Source of the DNA: an uncultured Clostridia bacterium
GTDB lineage: Bacteria > Bacillota > Clostridia > Christensenellales > UBA3700
Length of the DNA stretch: 42,059 bases
Assembly: GCA_947646415.1 (NCBI GenBank)
Contig: CANSGN010000006.1
Span: 66,431 to 108,489 of the forward strand
Reading direction: 5' to 3'
Shown: one piece after another, positions 1 through 8,926 of the stretch
How the letters are laid out: every line of letters starts with the position of its first letter
Position numbering within the stretch: the stretch's first letter is position 1
Notes under the pieces: generated by a model
Told to the model about the DNA's origin: nothing
Seen by the model: the letters and a program-made list of their open reading frames with translations, nothing else
Databases searched by the model: none
Translations under genes and position numbers: made by a program

Positions 1-218
1 GTAGCAAATTGCTCCTCGCATTTGCAAGCCTCTGCCGAGCCGCCTATGGTTGTGTTTGAAATTACGCACTCAACAGGAGTACCATCACTATAGAAGCAGT
101 TACTTTCGATAAGCGCTTTAGCCGATTTTGCCATATTCATTGTTTGTTCTTCCAGACTCTCACGAATGCCACCGCATCTTCCGTCAATAACAGGTCTGAT
201 ACCAATTTTACATTTCAT
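1..218 (-). CDS. fucI: L-fucose isomerase, N-terminal part (cut by window edge)
   Basis: The first 72 codons read [14 protein letters not shown] and then an [19 protein letters not shown] segment, which is the typical start of L-fucose isomerase (family knowledge). That enzyme interconverts L-fucose and L-fuculose in the cytoplasm, the first step of fucose catabolism. The start is supported by GGAGAT six bases upstream of ATG. The rest lies outside the window, so neither the catalytic residues nor completeness can be checked. D-arabinose isomerase activity is an alternative within the same family. A terminator-like hairpin stands directly before the ribosome binding site. The glycosidase genes nearby fit a fucose-releasing or fucose-using lifestyle. 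Confidence 0.85.
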   Translation of the reverse strand, partial: MKCKIGIRPVIDGRCGGIRESLEEQTMNMAKSAKALIESNCFYSDGTPVECVISNTTIGGSAEACKCEEQFA

Positions 219-230
219 TTTAATATCTCC

Positions 231-266
231 AAAAAAATATAATGTGCAACTATATAGCTGCACATT
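231..266 (-). terminator. Terminator-like hairpin between the phosphoesterase gene and fucI
   Basis: On the minus strand AATGTGCA (266-259) pairs with TGCACATT (248-241), with a further G-U and a CTA/TAG extension, followed by ATATTTTTTT. The T-run abuts the fucI ribosome binding site, so there is no room for a promoter between hairpin and gene. It either ends the upstream transcript or attenuates fucI. Confidence 0.7.
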
Positions 267-362
267 TATTGTAACACTAAAAAATAAAAAACACAATACC
301 TAATTTTAAAATTTTATATAAAATTATGATTTTTAATATAAAGTCAACTAATTATCGAATAG

Positions 363-3300
363 TTATTCCGATTCATCTATAGTAGATAAAGATAGTTCAT
401 TATCTTGTTTGCATTTTTCTATTTTTCTTTTGTGATTTCTTAACAAAAAGATAACCAAAATTATCATTCCTACCCCGATAACAACTGCAGTTACTATGGT
501 AACAATTATCCATATCGAATTGTTATTAAACATTTTTAATTGGTCTATCCTATCGTTATTTATATCATATTGATATGAATAGAAAGATATATTTTGTCCA
601 TCAAATACTATCCTGCCGAAAGTAGGATTTTTTAGTTTAGGCGAGTGGAACATTTTACCTTTGTTGATAAAGTCATCGGTGTTCATATTAAAATCGTAAA
701 ACTTATCGCCAGAAGTTCCCATTGTTACGTACAACACACCGCCGTTATTGTTATTTATAGGTGCACCTTGTTTATAAACAGGAGTATCAGTTTTTTTGCC
801 CTCGCCGTCCAAAAAGAAACTTTCGCTGTAAATATGGTCGTGACCTTGCAATACTATTTCCACTTTATTATCACTGAATAATTTGCTCAAGTGCTTACGC
901 ATATTAACAATGTCGGTATCATTTTGATGAGGGCCTGCGGAATATATGCCTTTGTGCATACCTACTACAATTAAATTATCTTTATTTGCCTCTAAATCCT
1001 GCCTTAGCCAATCGATTTGCTCTAAATTCATATTGTTTGTATCAAGTACAACAAAATGCACACCTTTATAATCAAATGAATAATAGTTGTTTTTACCCTC
1101 AAAGTTATAGTGCAAATCAAGCGCTTGATATTTTGACATTACCACATCGCTTTGAGATGGTACATAATCTTGCGGTGCGACAAACTCCGCAACATCGTGA
1201 TTACCGGGAGCAATTACTTGTGGCAAACTGCCAAAAATTTTACCATTGCAATCCAAATAATTTTGCCATTGGCTCAAATTTCTACCGTCATCCACTATGT
1301 CGCCCAAATTAAACATAAAATCATAACCAAACTTGGATGCAGTTAAAGATGCTTTTAACAATTTAGAACTGTTTTCGTACGAATTTTTGGTCATAGCCTG
1401 CATATCTGTTGTTATCAATATTTCAAATGGTGTTTTTTCCGCAGTATCTGCTGTCTTAAAAGTATAAATTTCACTCCAATACCAATTATCGATATCTCCG
1501 ATTCTGTAAGTATAAACCGTGTTAGCTTTAAGTCCCGTTAAATTTATTTGATGCCTTGCAATTTCCTTGGTGGTATATGTGGACACAATGCCCAATTCCG
1601 CAAGCGGAAAATCTACCGCGTAAATTTGCGTTTTACCTTTTACCAAAGTTATAGGGCTTGTTCCGTCAATAAACGCCTGTCTATCCCCCTCGCAAATTTG
1701 CAAATCGGTTGCGGTTATGCTTTTGTCCGTAAACCACACGATATTTCTATCCGCATAAACATTTTTGCCCAATGTCATTGTAATCATTGACGGCAACCTA
1801 CCATCCGTTATACTTGCAGGTCTTTTGTATCCATTTGCATAATGCGAGTGCTCGTCATTTTCCGAATAAACAACTCTGCTTTCTATACCTGCTATTCCGT
1901 CGTACGAAACATCTGTAACCAACGAATAGACTACATCACTCAAGTTGCGACCTATACCTTTTGCAATGCTGTCCGACAGGATATAAGTCAACTTGTCATC
2001 CATTATATTGCTTGTAGTGTCCTCGGTTTTTAAAAGTTTTGTCAGCAATTTATCCAAATTGAAGTTATCAAGTCTTATAGGAGTTAGCAAAGCATTAATG
2101 TTGCTTATCTCCTCCGCACTCAAACCAACTGTCAAATCGTAATTAGCGGAAAGCACTGCTTTAATTAACTTGGATACTCCGTTATTACTATCATTGATTT
2201 TTTCAACCAAATCGGCAACGAATTTACCCGATTGCATCCATTCGATAGCATTTTTAAGTCTGTCATTTGCAGGCAAATAAAAACCCTCGCCACCTTTTAA
2301 ATGTGTTGTATAACTATCGACAAACAAATCTTGCAAAGTATAGTTGGTTTCTATCTCCATATTTATTACACTTTGTGCAAAGCTGTACAAATACGCCCTA
2401 AGTTTATTGTTTTGTCCTTGCAAAAACTCTTTGTCACCCGTATAAATGTAATCTTTTAGTGTTTCGCTTTGAATTTTATCGTATAAATTAAGCAATACAG
2501 CCCTTATACTATCCTTGTCGATAACATTTTTGATAAAATTGTATTTAGCAAGGCTTTTTTCTATATATCCGTACAAAAAATTCGCAAAATTATCTCTGTC
2601 AATCATTTGAATGGTACTGTTCAAAACATTGTCCAACATATCGACATACAACCTTTCATTAATGTAAGTTGCCATATCTTTTACTGTCCCGTCAATGCCA
2701 ACGCCTGTACTGAAAGACATTCCTTGATTTTTTACCAAATACCCGTCTTTAAACAGCAAAGACATATCAACATCCATTATAGTGCAAAGCTTTTGTTTTA
2801 AATCACTTGCTCCGTCCGGTAAAAATGAGATATTTGCCTCTCTATATTGTGCACCGTAACCTACAGGAGAGCCTGTTTCCAAATCGTAAAGATTGTATCC
2901 ATCATAATTGCAGTAGCTTGCAATATCATTTGCATGCATGTGCCCGCTGAAATTATATTTTACACCAACTTGAACAAGATAGTCCCTTACTTGTTCCCAA
3001 TTACCAAACAAATAATCTTTTGACCATTTTTCCTGCATTGTAAAATGCTGCAAAACATTGTGATGAGTCAAAGACATTATATTGCCGATTAAGCAATCTT
3101 TTTTTATACTATCAAGCCAAGTGAATACGCTTGCGTTTACCTTTCCGCCTATTTCGCCCTTAACAATTCCGTCAATCGCAACAAAAGTATTGCCGTCCGC
3201 GCAATTTGCGACATAGGATAAATCGCCGTCGCCAAGTTCTTGATTCCAATCGTTCATGGACATATATGAAAACTTGATATTTTTGGCATTTGTAGATGGT

Positions 3301-3983
3301 ACATATCTGCTTTCCGTCTCATACGGCAAATATTTTAAATTGACATTATCAAACTCGTCATTTGCATAATAATCTGCAGCCTCGCCGAATGACATATCGG
3401 GATATCCTAACCCTGCAAATATTTTTGCAAAATCATTCCTGTTAACGCCCTCGATAGGAGCCCCTTTTAATGTGCTGTAATCGGTTGCATTTTTGTTTGA
3501 AATATCATGATTACCCGGTATTACGAATATTTGAAAATTTTCATTCCCCTTTGCTCTTATTTTGTTTTGCAAACTCCTAAGTGCGTTAGCAATATCTATA
3601 AGTGCTACTCTTTCTCCGTCACTACTAAGGTCTCCCGTCACAACCAAATAATCGGGCAAACTGTTTTTCTTTCCTAATGTATTGTTATCTCCTGCTATAT
3701 CCGAAAAAAGTTTTTTTAGCACACTGCTGCTTTCTGCAATCAATTTGCTCTCTAACTTACTTTTGTTTACCATAGCAGAGTTATCGTAATCCTCTTTTGT
3801 TTGTTTATAACACAAATAAGTCGGATAGTAATGCAAATCGGTTATATGAACAACTTTAATATTATCAGCGGCATTTTCCTCGGCAATAGCAATGCCAAAA
3901 CCACTGCAAATCACGCATAACAAAATTATAGCTATCAAAGCTATCGTCATTGTTGATTTATATGTCAACCTAAAATTTTTCAT
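363..3983 (-). CDS. Secreted, membrane-anchored protein with two metallophosphoesterase domains
   Basis: About 1206 residues. An N-terminal hydrophobic signal segment (about 11-34) precedes a first calcineurin-like phosphoesterase domain with DLH (about 49-51), a GDLSSDG loop (about 117), GNHD (about 157), THH and GHMH. An all-beta part resembling a purple acid phosphatase N-terminal/Fn3 domain (ending near YTYRIGDIDNWYWSEIYTF) leads into a second phosphoesterase domain with GDIVDDG, GNHD, GMH and GHDH. Its first metal motif reads DMQ instead of DxH. A C-terminal membrane helix followed by basic residues anchors it, so both domains face outside. The start is set at ATG 3983 because GGGAG lies five bases upstream; an in-frame TTG at 3998 is less likely. 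A phosphate-ester or nucleotide substrate is inferred; the exact one is unknown. A TATAAT-like -10 lies near 4017. Confidence 0.85.
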   Translation of the reverse strand: MKNFRLTYKSTMTIALIAIILLCVICSGFGIAIAEENAADNIKVVHITDLHYYPTYLCYKQTKEDYDNSAMVNKSKLESKLIAESSSVLKKLFSDIAGDNNTLGKKNSLPDYLVVTGDLSSDGERVALIDIANALRSLQNKIRAKGNENFQIFVIPGNHDISNKNATDYSTLKGAPIEGVNRNDFAKIFAGLGYPDMSFGEAADYYANDEFDNVNLKYLPYETESRYVPSTNAKNIKFSYMSMNDWNQELGDGDLSYVANCADGNTFVAIDGIVKGEIGGKVNASVFTWLDSIKKDCLIGNIMSLTHHNVLQHFTMQEKWSKDYLFGNWEQVRDYLVQVGVKYNFSGHMHANDIASYCNYDGYNLYDLETGSPVGYGAQYREANISFLPDGASDLKQKLCTIMDVDMSLLFKDGYLVKNQGMSFSTGVGIDGTVKDMATYINERLYVDMLDNVLNSTIQMIDRDNFANFLYGYIEKSLAKYNFIKNVIDKDSIRAVLLNLYDKIQSETLKDYIYTGDKEFLQGQNNKLRAYLYSFAQSVINMEIETNYTLQDLFVDSYTTHLKGGEGFYLPANDRLKNAIEWMQSGKFVADLVEKINDSNNGVSKLIKAVLSANYDLTVGLSAEEISNINALLTPIRLDNFNLDKLLTKLLKTEDTTSNIMDDKLTYILSDSIAKGIGRNLSDVVYSLVTDVSYDGIAGIESRVVYSENDEHSHYANGYKRPASITDGRLPSMITMTLGKNVYADRNIVWFTDKSITATDLQICEGDRQAFIDGTSPITLVKGKTQIYAVDFPLAELGIVSTYTTKEIARHQINLTGLKANTVYTYRIGDIDNWYWSEIYTFKTADTAEKTPFEILITTDMQAMTKNSYENSSKLLKASLTASKFGYDFMFNLGDIVDDGRNLSQWQNYLDCNGKIFGSLPQVIAPGNHDVAEFVAPQDYVPSQSDVVMSKYQALDLHYNFEGKNNYYSFDYKGVHFVVLDTNNMNLEQIDWLRQDLEANKDNLIVVGMHKGIYSAGPHQNDTDIVNMRKHLSKLFSDNKVEIVLQGHDHIYSESFFLDGEGKKTDTPVYKQGAPINNNNGGVLYVTMGTSGDKFYDFNMNTDDFINKGKMFHSPKLKNPTFGRIVFDGQNISFYSYQYDINNDRIDQLKMFNNNSIWIIVTIVTAVVIGVGMIILVIFLLRNHKRKIEKCKQDNELSLSTIDESE

Positions 3984-4140
3984 ATACACTCCCGACAAAC
4001 AATTATGTAATTTTATTATAGCACAAATATTACGGTTTGTACTAACAAATTATGGCAAATGCTAAATTTTCGCATTTATAGCCTAACGATTTTAGTTGAT
4101 TATAATAAGTTTCGCACAAAAAACTTATCAAAAATCGGGG

Positions 4141-4440
4141 TTAATCGGTAAAAATATCGTAATTTAAGGGATTATAAGGGACTAAAATTTTTTCCTCTTT
4201 AGTCCTTTTCATAATGTACCAAATGTTTTCGTAACGGTCAAAATATATTTTTCTTCTTTTTCCGCAAATCAAACAACTATACTCCAAAGCAACCCCAAAA
4301 CTGCCTTTTGGCGTTGCCAAACTTTTATTATATACCTTATCTATCAAATAAATTTTATCCCCGAAATTGACTTTTAAAGGGCGTATTTCCCCTTTTTCGG
4401 TAAAACGAACAATAACTTCGATAGGAATTTTCTCCTGCAT
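4141..4440 (-). CDS. Small conserved-type protein of unknown function
   Basis: 99 residues starting MQEKIPIEVIVRFTEKGE, with GGGGA spaced well before ATG. It is predicted mostly beta-stranded, without signal peptide or membrane helix. A CLICG pair of cysteines (about residues 55-58) could bind a metal or be incidental. The opening resembles short uncharacterised proteins I associate with Clostridia, but I cannot name a family. It is flanked by unrelated genes on the same strand and separated from the sialidase-like gene by a terminator, so it is probably transcribed alone or with the phosphoesterase gene downstream. No function is proposed. Confidence 0.65.
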   Translation of the reverse strand: MQEKIPIEVIVRFTEKGEIRPLKVNFGDKIYLIDKVYNKSLATPKGSFGVALEYSCLICGKRRKIYFDRYENIWYIMKRTKEEKILVPYNPLNYDIFTD

Positions 4441-4638
4441 ATCTTCCCCTTATTATTGTTAGTTTACTCCTTTTATCCTTTATTAATATTTTAATTTTTG
4501 GTATTTTTTTCATGCTGCTTTACAAATAGCATATACTATAATCCCAATAAAATATATTCGCCATTTTAATACTGCTTAATGCTATTTATGTGTATTTAAT
4601 AAAAATATTATCTATTACTTTATTCTCAATTTTAAGCA

Positions 4639-4669
4639 CAAAAAAACAACCGACATAGTCGGCTGTTTT
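4639..4669 (-). terminator. Intrinsic terminator after the sialidase-like gene
   Basis: On the minus strand AAAACAGCCGAC pairs with GTCGGTTGTTTT around a three-base loop (one G-U pair), followed by a run of seven Ts. It sits just beyond the stop codon at 4682. The wobble pair forms only in the minus-strand RNA. Confidence 0.85.
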
Positions 4670-4681
4670 GCTTTTTATAAA

Positions 4682-6061
4682 TTATTTTTTCATTTGAGCA
4701 ACAAGGTCATCAACCAATTTAATATCAATAACTTTACTTGCAATGATAGTCTTATCCCTTGATTGTGGGAACATACCGTAAGTACTTGTCATAATTTTGT
4801 AACCGCCGTCAAATACAACATTACCGCTGTAACCGCAGTCGCCGTTTGCTGCAAGCACAGATTTTGTTTGTCCCGGCAAATAAGTATGTGCAAGTTTAAT
4901 ACGATATTGACCTTCATTTCCGTTTTTCAAATCATCAAAAGTGCCAACCCAAGCTACCCAGCCCTCACTGTACCATTTACCATTACCGGACCCAACGGTT
5001 TCGTCTACAGTTTTAAAGTTTGTGGAATCCTTACTAATAGAGCGGAAAGTAATAAACAATCTATTATTACCATTATTGTCCTTTATCCATTCTGCCTTAT
5101 GTCTTTCGCCGTTTACTGCTGCAGGCAGTTGTTTTGGCTCGCTCCAAGTTTTACCTTCGTCGGTCGAGATAGATACCAAACTGTTCATTTCCTTACTACC
5201 ATTTGCACCATTACTTCTTCCAAGCAACATTAATTCGTTACCTTCGCCTGCTTCGCTACGCACAACTTCAACCTCGCACATAAACGCTTTTTTCTCTATC
5301 TTTCTGTATTTTGCAAAGTATTTTTCAGGTGCAGACCATTTCATATAACCATAATCGTCAAAAGTCAAAATAGATTTGTAGTTATAAGCATTATCGTCAT
5401 GGAAAAATCCCATCCATGAATTTGTCCAATTACCGTTATCGTCTTTTAATTGAGTAAGCGATGCCATTGCAACAATAGGTGCCACGAAGTTATCCCCTTT
5501 TTTGCCGTTCACATCCAAACCGTAAAAGTTTTGGAACTCCGTCCATCCGGAAATACCATCGTCACTTAACGAAACATTAAATCCATTACCTTTATACTTA
5601 CCGCCCCAAGTAGGACAACCGCTTATTAAAATATATCTGCTTTTTTCGTTTGCAGTGCCTCTGTTCATTTGTAGTTTATAAACGGTAGGAGTTTCCATAC
5701 TGTTTTGCCAGCTGATAGGCAAACCTTTAATTTCCTCCCAACTCTTTCCATTGTCCCTTGAAACCTTACCGCCGATAGCACCTCTGCCGTGACCTTTGGA
5801 ATAATAAATAACCATTCTTCCGTCATCAAGTTGAACTGCATCGGGGTGTGCAAGATAATCTATACTATCATCCACAACATCATAGCCATAAAGACTTTTG
5901 TATTTATTTGCTATATCCACAGGCATAGCAGTTGCATCCAAATCAATTTGCGGTATTGTATATCTATCCAAAAGCCCGTCGTCTTTAGGACTACAACCCG
6001 CCAAAGTAAACAAAGCAATAAGAAGAACTGCCACAATCAATAAAACACTTTTTCTTTTCAT
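4682..6061 (-). CDS. Sialidase-like (BNR/Asp-box) lipoprotein
   Basis: 459 residues. The N-terminus is a lipoprotein signal, with hydrophobic residues up to LAGC (Cys about 23). Two Asp-box motifs are visible, SRDNGKSW and STDEGKTW, typical of six-bladed beta-propeller sialidases and related exo-glycosidases. I did not find the usual F/YRIP motif near the N-terminus, so the substrate is uncertain; it could act on another sugar acid or glycan. The ATG at 6061 follows AAGGAGGGAATT, a strong ribosome binding site, so the longer reading from 6106 is not needed. The gene lies 19 bases behind the GH35 gene, and one operon is likely. Both products could act in turn on the same extracellular glycan, though the GH35 partner has no signal peptide. 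Confidence 0.75.
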   Translation of the reverse strand: MKRKSVLLIVAVLLIALFTLAGCSPKDDGLLDRYTIPQIDLDATAMPVDIANKYKSLYGYDVVDDSIDYLAHPDAVQLDDGRMVIYYSKGHGRGAIGGKVSRDNGKSWEEIKGLPISWQNSMETPTVYKLQMNRGTANEKSRYILISGCPTWGGKYKGNGFNVSLSDDGISGWTEFQNFYGLDVNGKKGDNFVAPIVAMASLTQLKDDNGNWTNSWMGFFHDDNAYNYKSILTFDDYGYMKWSAPEKYFAKYRKIEKKAFMCEVEVVRSEAGEGNELMLLGRSNGANGSKEMNSLVSISTDEGKTWSEPKQLPAAVNGERHKAEWIKDNNGNNRLFITFRSISKDSTNFKTVDETVGSGNGKWYSEGWVAWVGTFDDLKNGNEGQYRIKLAHTYLPGQTKSVLAANGDCGYSGNVVFDGGYKIMTSTYGMFPQSRDKTIIASKVIDIKLVDDLVAQMKK

Positions 6062-6080
6062 AATTCCCTCCTTATACCGA

Positions 6081-7841
6081 TTATCCCAAATCAGGCTTAT
6101 TATCAATCACAACTTTGCTATCCTTATAACCCTCGATATCAAAAATGATTATCTCGTTATCTTTATCCGTGTGTAGCAAACTGCCCGGTAAATATAGTGC
6201 CTTTTGCGGACCTTTTTTTGTCCAATATCTGCCTAAATTGAAACCGTTAATCCAAACATTGCCTTTACCGAAATTATTCAAATGCACAAAGCAATCGTCT
6301 TTACTGTTTGCCTTAAATGTACCTCTAACAAATACAGGTTCTCCGTTTGCCATTTCCTTTTTAAACTCAAGCTTATCAAGATTATCCATAGGCAAGCAAT
6401 ATACATCATAACCAAACATAATTTGTTTGCCGTAAATTATCCGCTCTAAGCCCTTGCGGTCTTCCATATTAGTGCTGTAGTTTATCCTTCCCATTGCATC
6501 AACCAATACACCAATTTTTTTCTCGCCATCCACACCGCTTACAAGCATTTTGTGTTTGTCGCCAAATATAGACTTTTTGTTGTTGCGGTCAAATACGGCA
6601 ACTTTTTTATCGTCGATATAAATATGTGCTATATCGTGAACGCCCTCAATTTTCATAGGTTGCATAACATATTTGCCTTTAAGCTTTGTTTCATAGTAAA
6701 TAAAACCATAGTTTTGACCGAAATATTCCATGCTCTCTGGCGTAGCACATTTGTATTTAGTGCCGATTTTTGATAGATTATCAAACAATTTCGCACTTTC
6801 TGTCATATTTACAGTACCTATATTTTGCAATTTAGGGCTTGCAGGCAACGGCTGTTTTTCCAAACCTAAATGAACGTGCATAACATCTCTTACAGCGTGA
6901 TATGCAGGGGTATAGTCTCCCCATTCAGTCAAAAATGCACAATAGTCATAACTTGTAATGGTAGGATGAATTTTGTTTTTATCATAGTTTGAGCCTGCCC
7001 AAAAATCAAAGTTAGTGCCGCCGTGGAACATATAAACATTAAAGTTTGCATCCATACTCAAAAAATCTTTAATTTCATTTACTACCGACATACTGCCGCG
7101 AGTATGATGTTTTTCGCCCCAATGGTCAAACCATCCGCACCAAAACTCCCCGCAAAACAAAGGCATATCTTCCTGATAACCGTTCAACGCACCAAACGCA
7201 CCCTTTGCATTGCTACCAAAATTAAGTACTTTGTAAACGCCGTCTACCGAGCCGCCTGACAACATATTGCACCAATTACCGTCCGCAGTAAACAACATTA
7301 CATCCATTTCAAACTTAGCATAAAGGCTTTTTACCCACTCCAAATACTCTGTGTCGTTGCCGTAGCTGCCGTATTCGTTTTCCACTTGCATCATTATTAC
7401 ATTGCCGCCGTTAGCCTCTAAATACGGTTTGATTTTTGCAAACAATACAGCAAACCAATCCTCAACATGTTGTTTATAAATTTCATTATTGCAGCGAAGT
7501 CTTAAATTTCTATCTGCAAGCAACCAAGCAGGAAGTCCGCCAAAATCCCACTCCGCACAAATATACGGACCCGGTCTTACAATAACATACAAACCCACTT
7601 TTTGTGCAATTTGTATAAACCTTTCCAAATCAAGCATACCGTCAAAATTATACTCGCCTTTCTTAGGCTCGTGCAAATTCCAACAAGTATAAGTTTCCAC
7701 CGTATTAAAACCGCAAAGTTTTATTTTGGTAAGTCTATCTTCCCAATACTCGGGCAATGTCCTAAAGTAGTGCATTGCGCCCGAATAAATGTTGATTTTA
7801 TTGCCGTTCAACAAAAAATCTTTCCCTTTAATCTCAAACAT
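6081..7841 (-). CDS. GH35 beta-galactosidase
   Basis: 586 residues with the GH35 TIM barrel starting almost at once (FLLNGNKINIYSGAMHYFR, then RPGPYICAEWDFGG). The family signature appears as GGNVIMMQVENEYGSYG, with the acid/base Glu in NEYG near residue 156. CGEFWCGWFDHWG near residue 230 carries the expected nucleophile Glu. A C-terminal jelly-roll part ends in FGKGNVWINGFNLGRYW, usual for the family. There is no signal peptide, so the enzyme is probably cytoplasmic and hydrolyses imported galactosides such as galacto-N-biose or lactose-type oligosaccharides (inference). AGGTG precedes ATG by five bases. It is first gene of an operon with the sialidase-like lipoprotein, driven by the promoter at 7889-7918. 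Confidence 0.92.
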   Translation of the reverse strand: MFEIKGKDFLLNGNKINIYSGAMHYFRTLPEYWEDRLTKIKLCGFNTVETYTCWNLHEPKKGEYNFDGMLDLERFIQIAQKVGLYVIVRPGPYICAEWDFGGLPAWLLADRNLRLRCNNEIYKQHVEDWFAVLFAKIKPYLEANGGNVIMMQVENEYGSYGNDTEYLEWVKSLYAKFEMDVMLFTADGNWCNMLSGGSVDGVYKVLNFGSNAKGAFGALNGYQEDMPLFCGEFWCGWFDHWGEKHHTRGSMSVVNEIKDFLSMDANFNVYMFHGGTNFDFWAGSNYDKNKIHPTITSYDYCAFLTEWGDYTPAYHAVRDVMHVHLGLEKQPLPASPKLQNIGTVNMTESAKLFDNLSKIGTKYKCATPESMEYFGQNYGFIYYETKLKGKYVMQPMKIEGVHDIAHIYIDDKKVAVFDRNNKKSIFGDKHKMLVSGVDGEKKIGVLVDAMGRINYSTNMEDRKGLERIIYGKQIMFGYDVYCLPMDNLDKLEFKKEMANGEPVFVRGTFKANSKDDCFVHLNNFGKGNVWINGFNLGRYWTKKGPQKALYLPGSLLHTDKDNEIIIFDIEGYKDSKVVIDNKPDLG

Positions 7842-7888
7842 TTTCGCACCTATTTCCCTTATAAAATATTAATATTCACTATAGCATA

Positions 7889-7918
7889 ATTATAACATTT
7901 CAAAGGAGATATTGTCAA
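7889..7918 (-). promoter_or_regulatory. Sigma-A promoter of the GH35/sialidase-like operon
   Basis: Minus strand: TTGACA (7918-7913), an 18-base spacer and TATAAT (7894-7889), both consensus hexamers, 48 bases from the GH35 start. The rest of the interval 7842-8149 is AT-rich and holds only this promoter and the terminator at 8083-8113. Confidence 0.85.
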
Positions 7919-8082
7919 TAGTATTTAAAAAACCAAAGCCTTTAAAGAGTGTTTTAAATTTAATTTTTAAAAGCAAATTTTATTTCATAAAGCCAAAAAT
8001 ATTTTATTTATGCAAAAGATATATGGTCAAATTTATATTTGCAGTATTCACTCTATTCAAGTTTTGCTTTTTAACTTTTAAC

Positions 8083-8113
8083 AAAAATAATCGCTTTATA
8101 TAAAGCGATTATT
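8083..8113 (-). terminator. Intrinsic terminator after the nucleotidyltransferase gene
   Basis: AATAATCGCTTTA (8113-8101) pairs perfectly with TAAAGCGATTATT (8098-8086) on the minus strand, followed by a T-rich tail. It lies 37 bases past the stop codon at 8150. Confidence 0.85.
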
Positions 8114-8149
8114 TAATATTAATATCGATTTTTGACGTGTTTTACCATT

Positions 8150-8860
8150 TTAAAAGGAGATACCGAACGACTCGGGGCTTAATGCTACTTCGTTGTTTGT
8201 AAGATAGTATGAAGACAATGTACCTATATCCGACCAATACTCACGCATTACATAAGCTTTCATTTCGTCCAATATGTTAGGAAACAAATCTCTTGAAAAA
8301 TCAAACTTGCCGTCAGGAATATTTTGCAGAATTTTTTTCTCTATCATATACATACCTGTGTTCACAAATTTTTCGTTACTCTTTTCCGGCTTTTCCACAA
8401 AAGATAAAATGTCTCCGTCCGAATCGAATTTAACCACGCCGAAACCTTTAACATCCTCAAGTTCCTTTACCACCATAGTAATGGCTTTGGGATGAGTTGC
8501 ATGGTATTTTGCAACTTCGTATAAATTGACATTGGTAAAACTATCTCCGCTGATTACTAAAAATGTTTTGCTCAACATATCGTAAACGGATTTTACACTA
8601 CCCGCTGTACCCAAAGGCGAATCCTCGACGCTGTACCTTATTTTAACTCCGTACCTACTGCCATCCCCTAAATAGGACATTATTTCCTGCGGTTTATACC
8701 CTAATGTAATTATTATATCGTTAAACCCGTACTTTTTTAAATGCTTTACAATATATTCTATCACGGGTTGGTCAATAATCGGCACCATTGGTTTAGGAAT
8801 TATATTGGTAAGCGGTCTAAGCCTAGTGCCATAGCCCCCCGCCATTATTACTGCTTGCAT
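8150..8860 (-). CDS. Sugar-1-phosphate nucleotidyltransferase
   Basis: 236 residues containing only the Rossmann-like nucleotidyltransferase domain. The signature MQAVIMAGGYGTRLRPLT is followed by KPMVPIIDQPVIEY, the nucleotide and sugar-phosphate binding start of the glucose-1-phosphate thymidylyltransferase and mannose-1-phosphate guanylyltransferase group. SGDSF (about residue 102) matches the metal-binding segment. No left-handed beta-helix or phosphomannomutase domain follows, so this is a stand-alone catalytic domain; the exact sugar and NTP cannot be told. The start at 8860 is chosen for GAGAGGTG upstream; a start at 8911 would add 17 residues ahead of the conserved motif. The gene follows the secreted dockerin protein gene by 66 bases, possibly co-transcribed. 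Confidence 0.85.
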   Translation of the reverse strand: MQAVIMAGGYGTRLRPLTNIIPKPMVPIIDQPVIEYIVKHLKKYGFNDIIITLGYKPQEIMSYLGDGSRYGVKIRYSVEDSPLGTAGSVKSVYDMLSKTFLVISGDSFTNVNLYEVAKYHATHPKAITMVVKELEDVKGFGVVKFDSDGDILSFVEKPEKSNEKFVNTGMYMIEKKILQNIPDGKFDFSRDLFPNILDEMKAYVMREYWSDIGTLSSYYLTNNEVALSPESFGISF

Positions 8861-8926
8861 ATACACCTCTCTTGTAGTAATAGTATACATAAGCTTGCCA
8901 ATATTATACAATTTTATTCCTACTAA

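Noticed and set aside
4763..5348. Long plus-strand reading frames (156 and 135 codons) opposite the sialidase-like gene
   Set aside because: They lie wholly inside a well-supported minus-strand gene, lack ribosome sites and give Ser/Cys/Ile-rich composition typical of antisense readings.
7912..8103. 63-codon plus-strand frame between the GH35 gene and the nucleotidyltransferase gene
   Set aside because: Phe/Lys-rich low-complexity reading of AT-rich DNA; it overlaps the GH35 promoter and the terminator stem.
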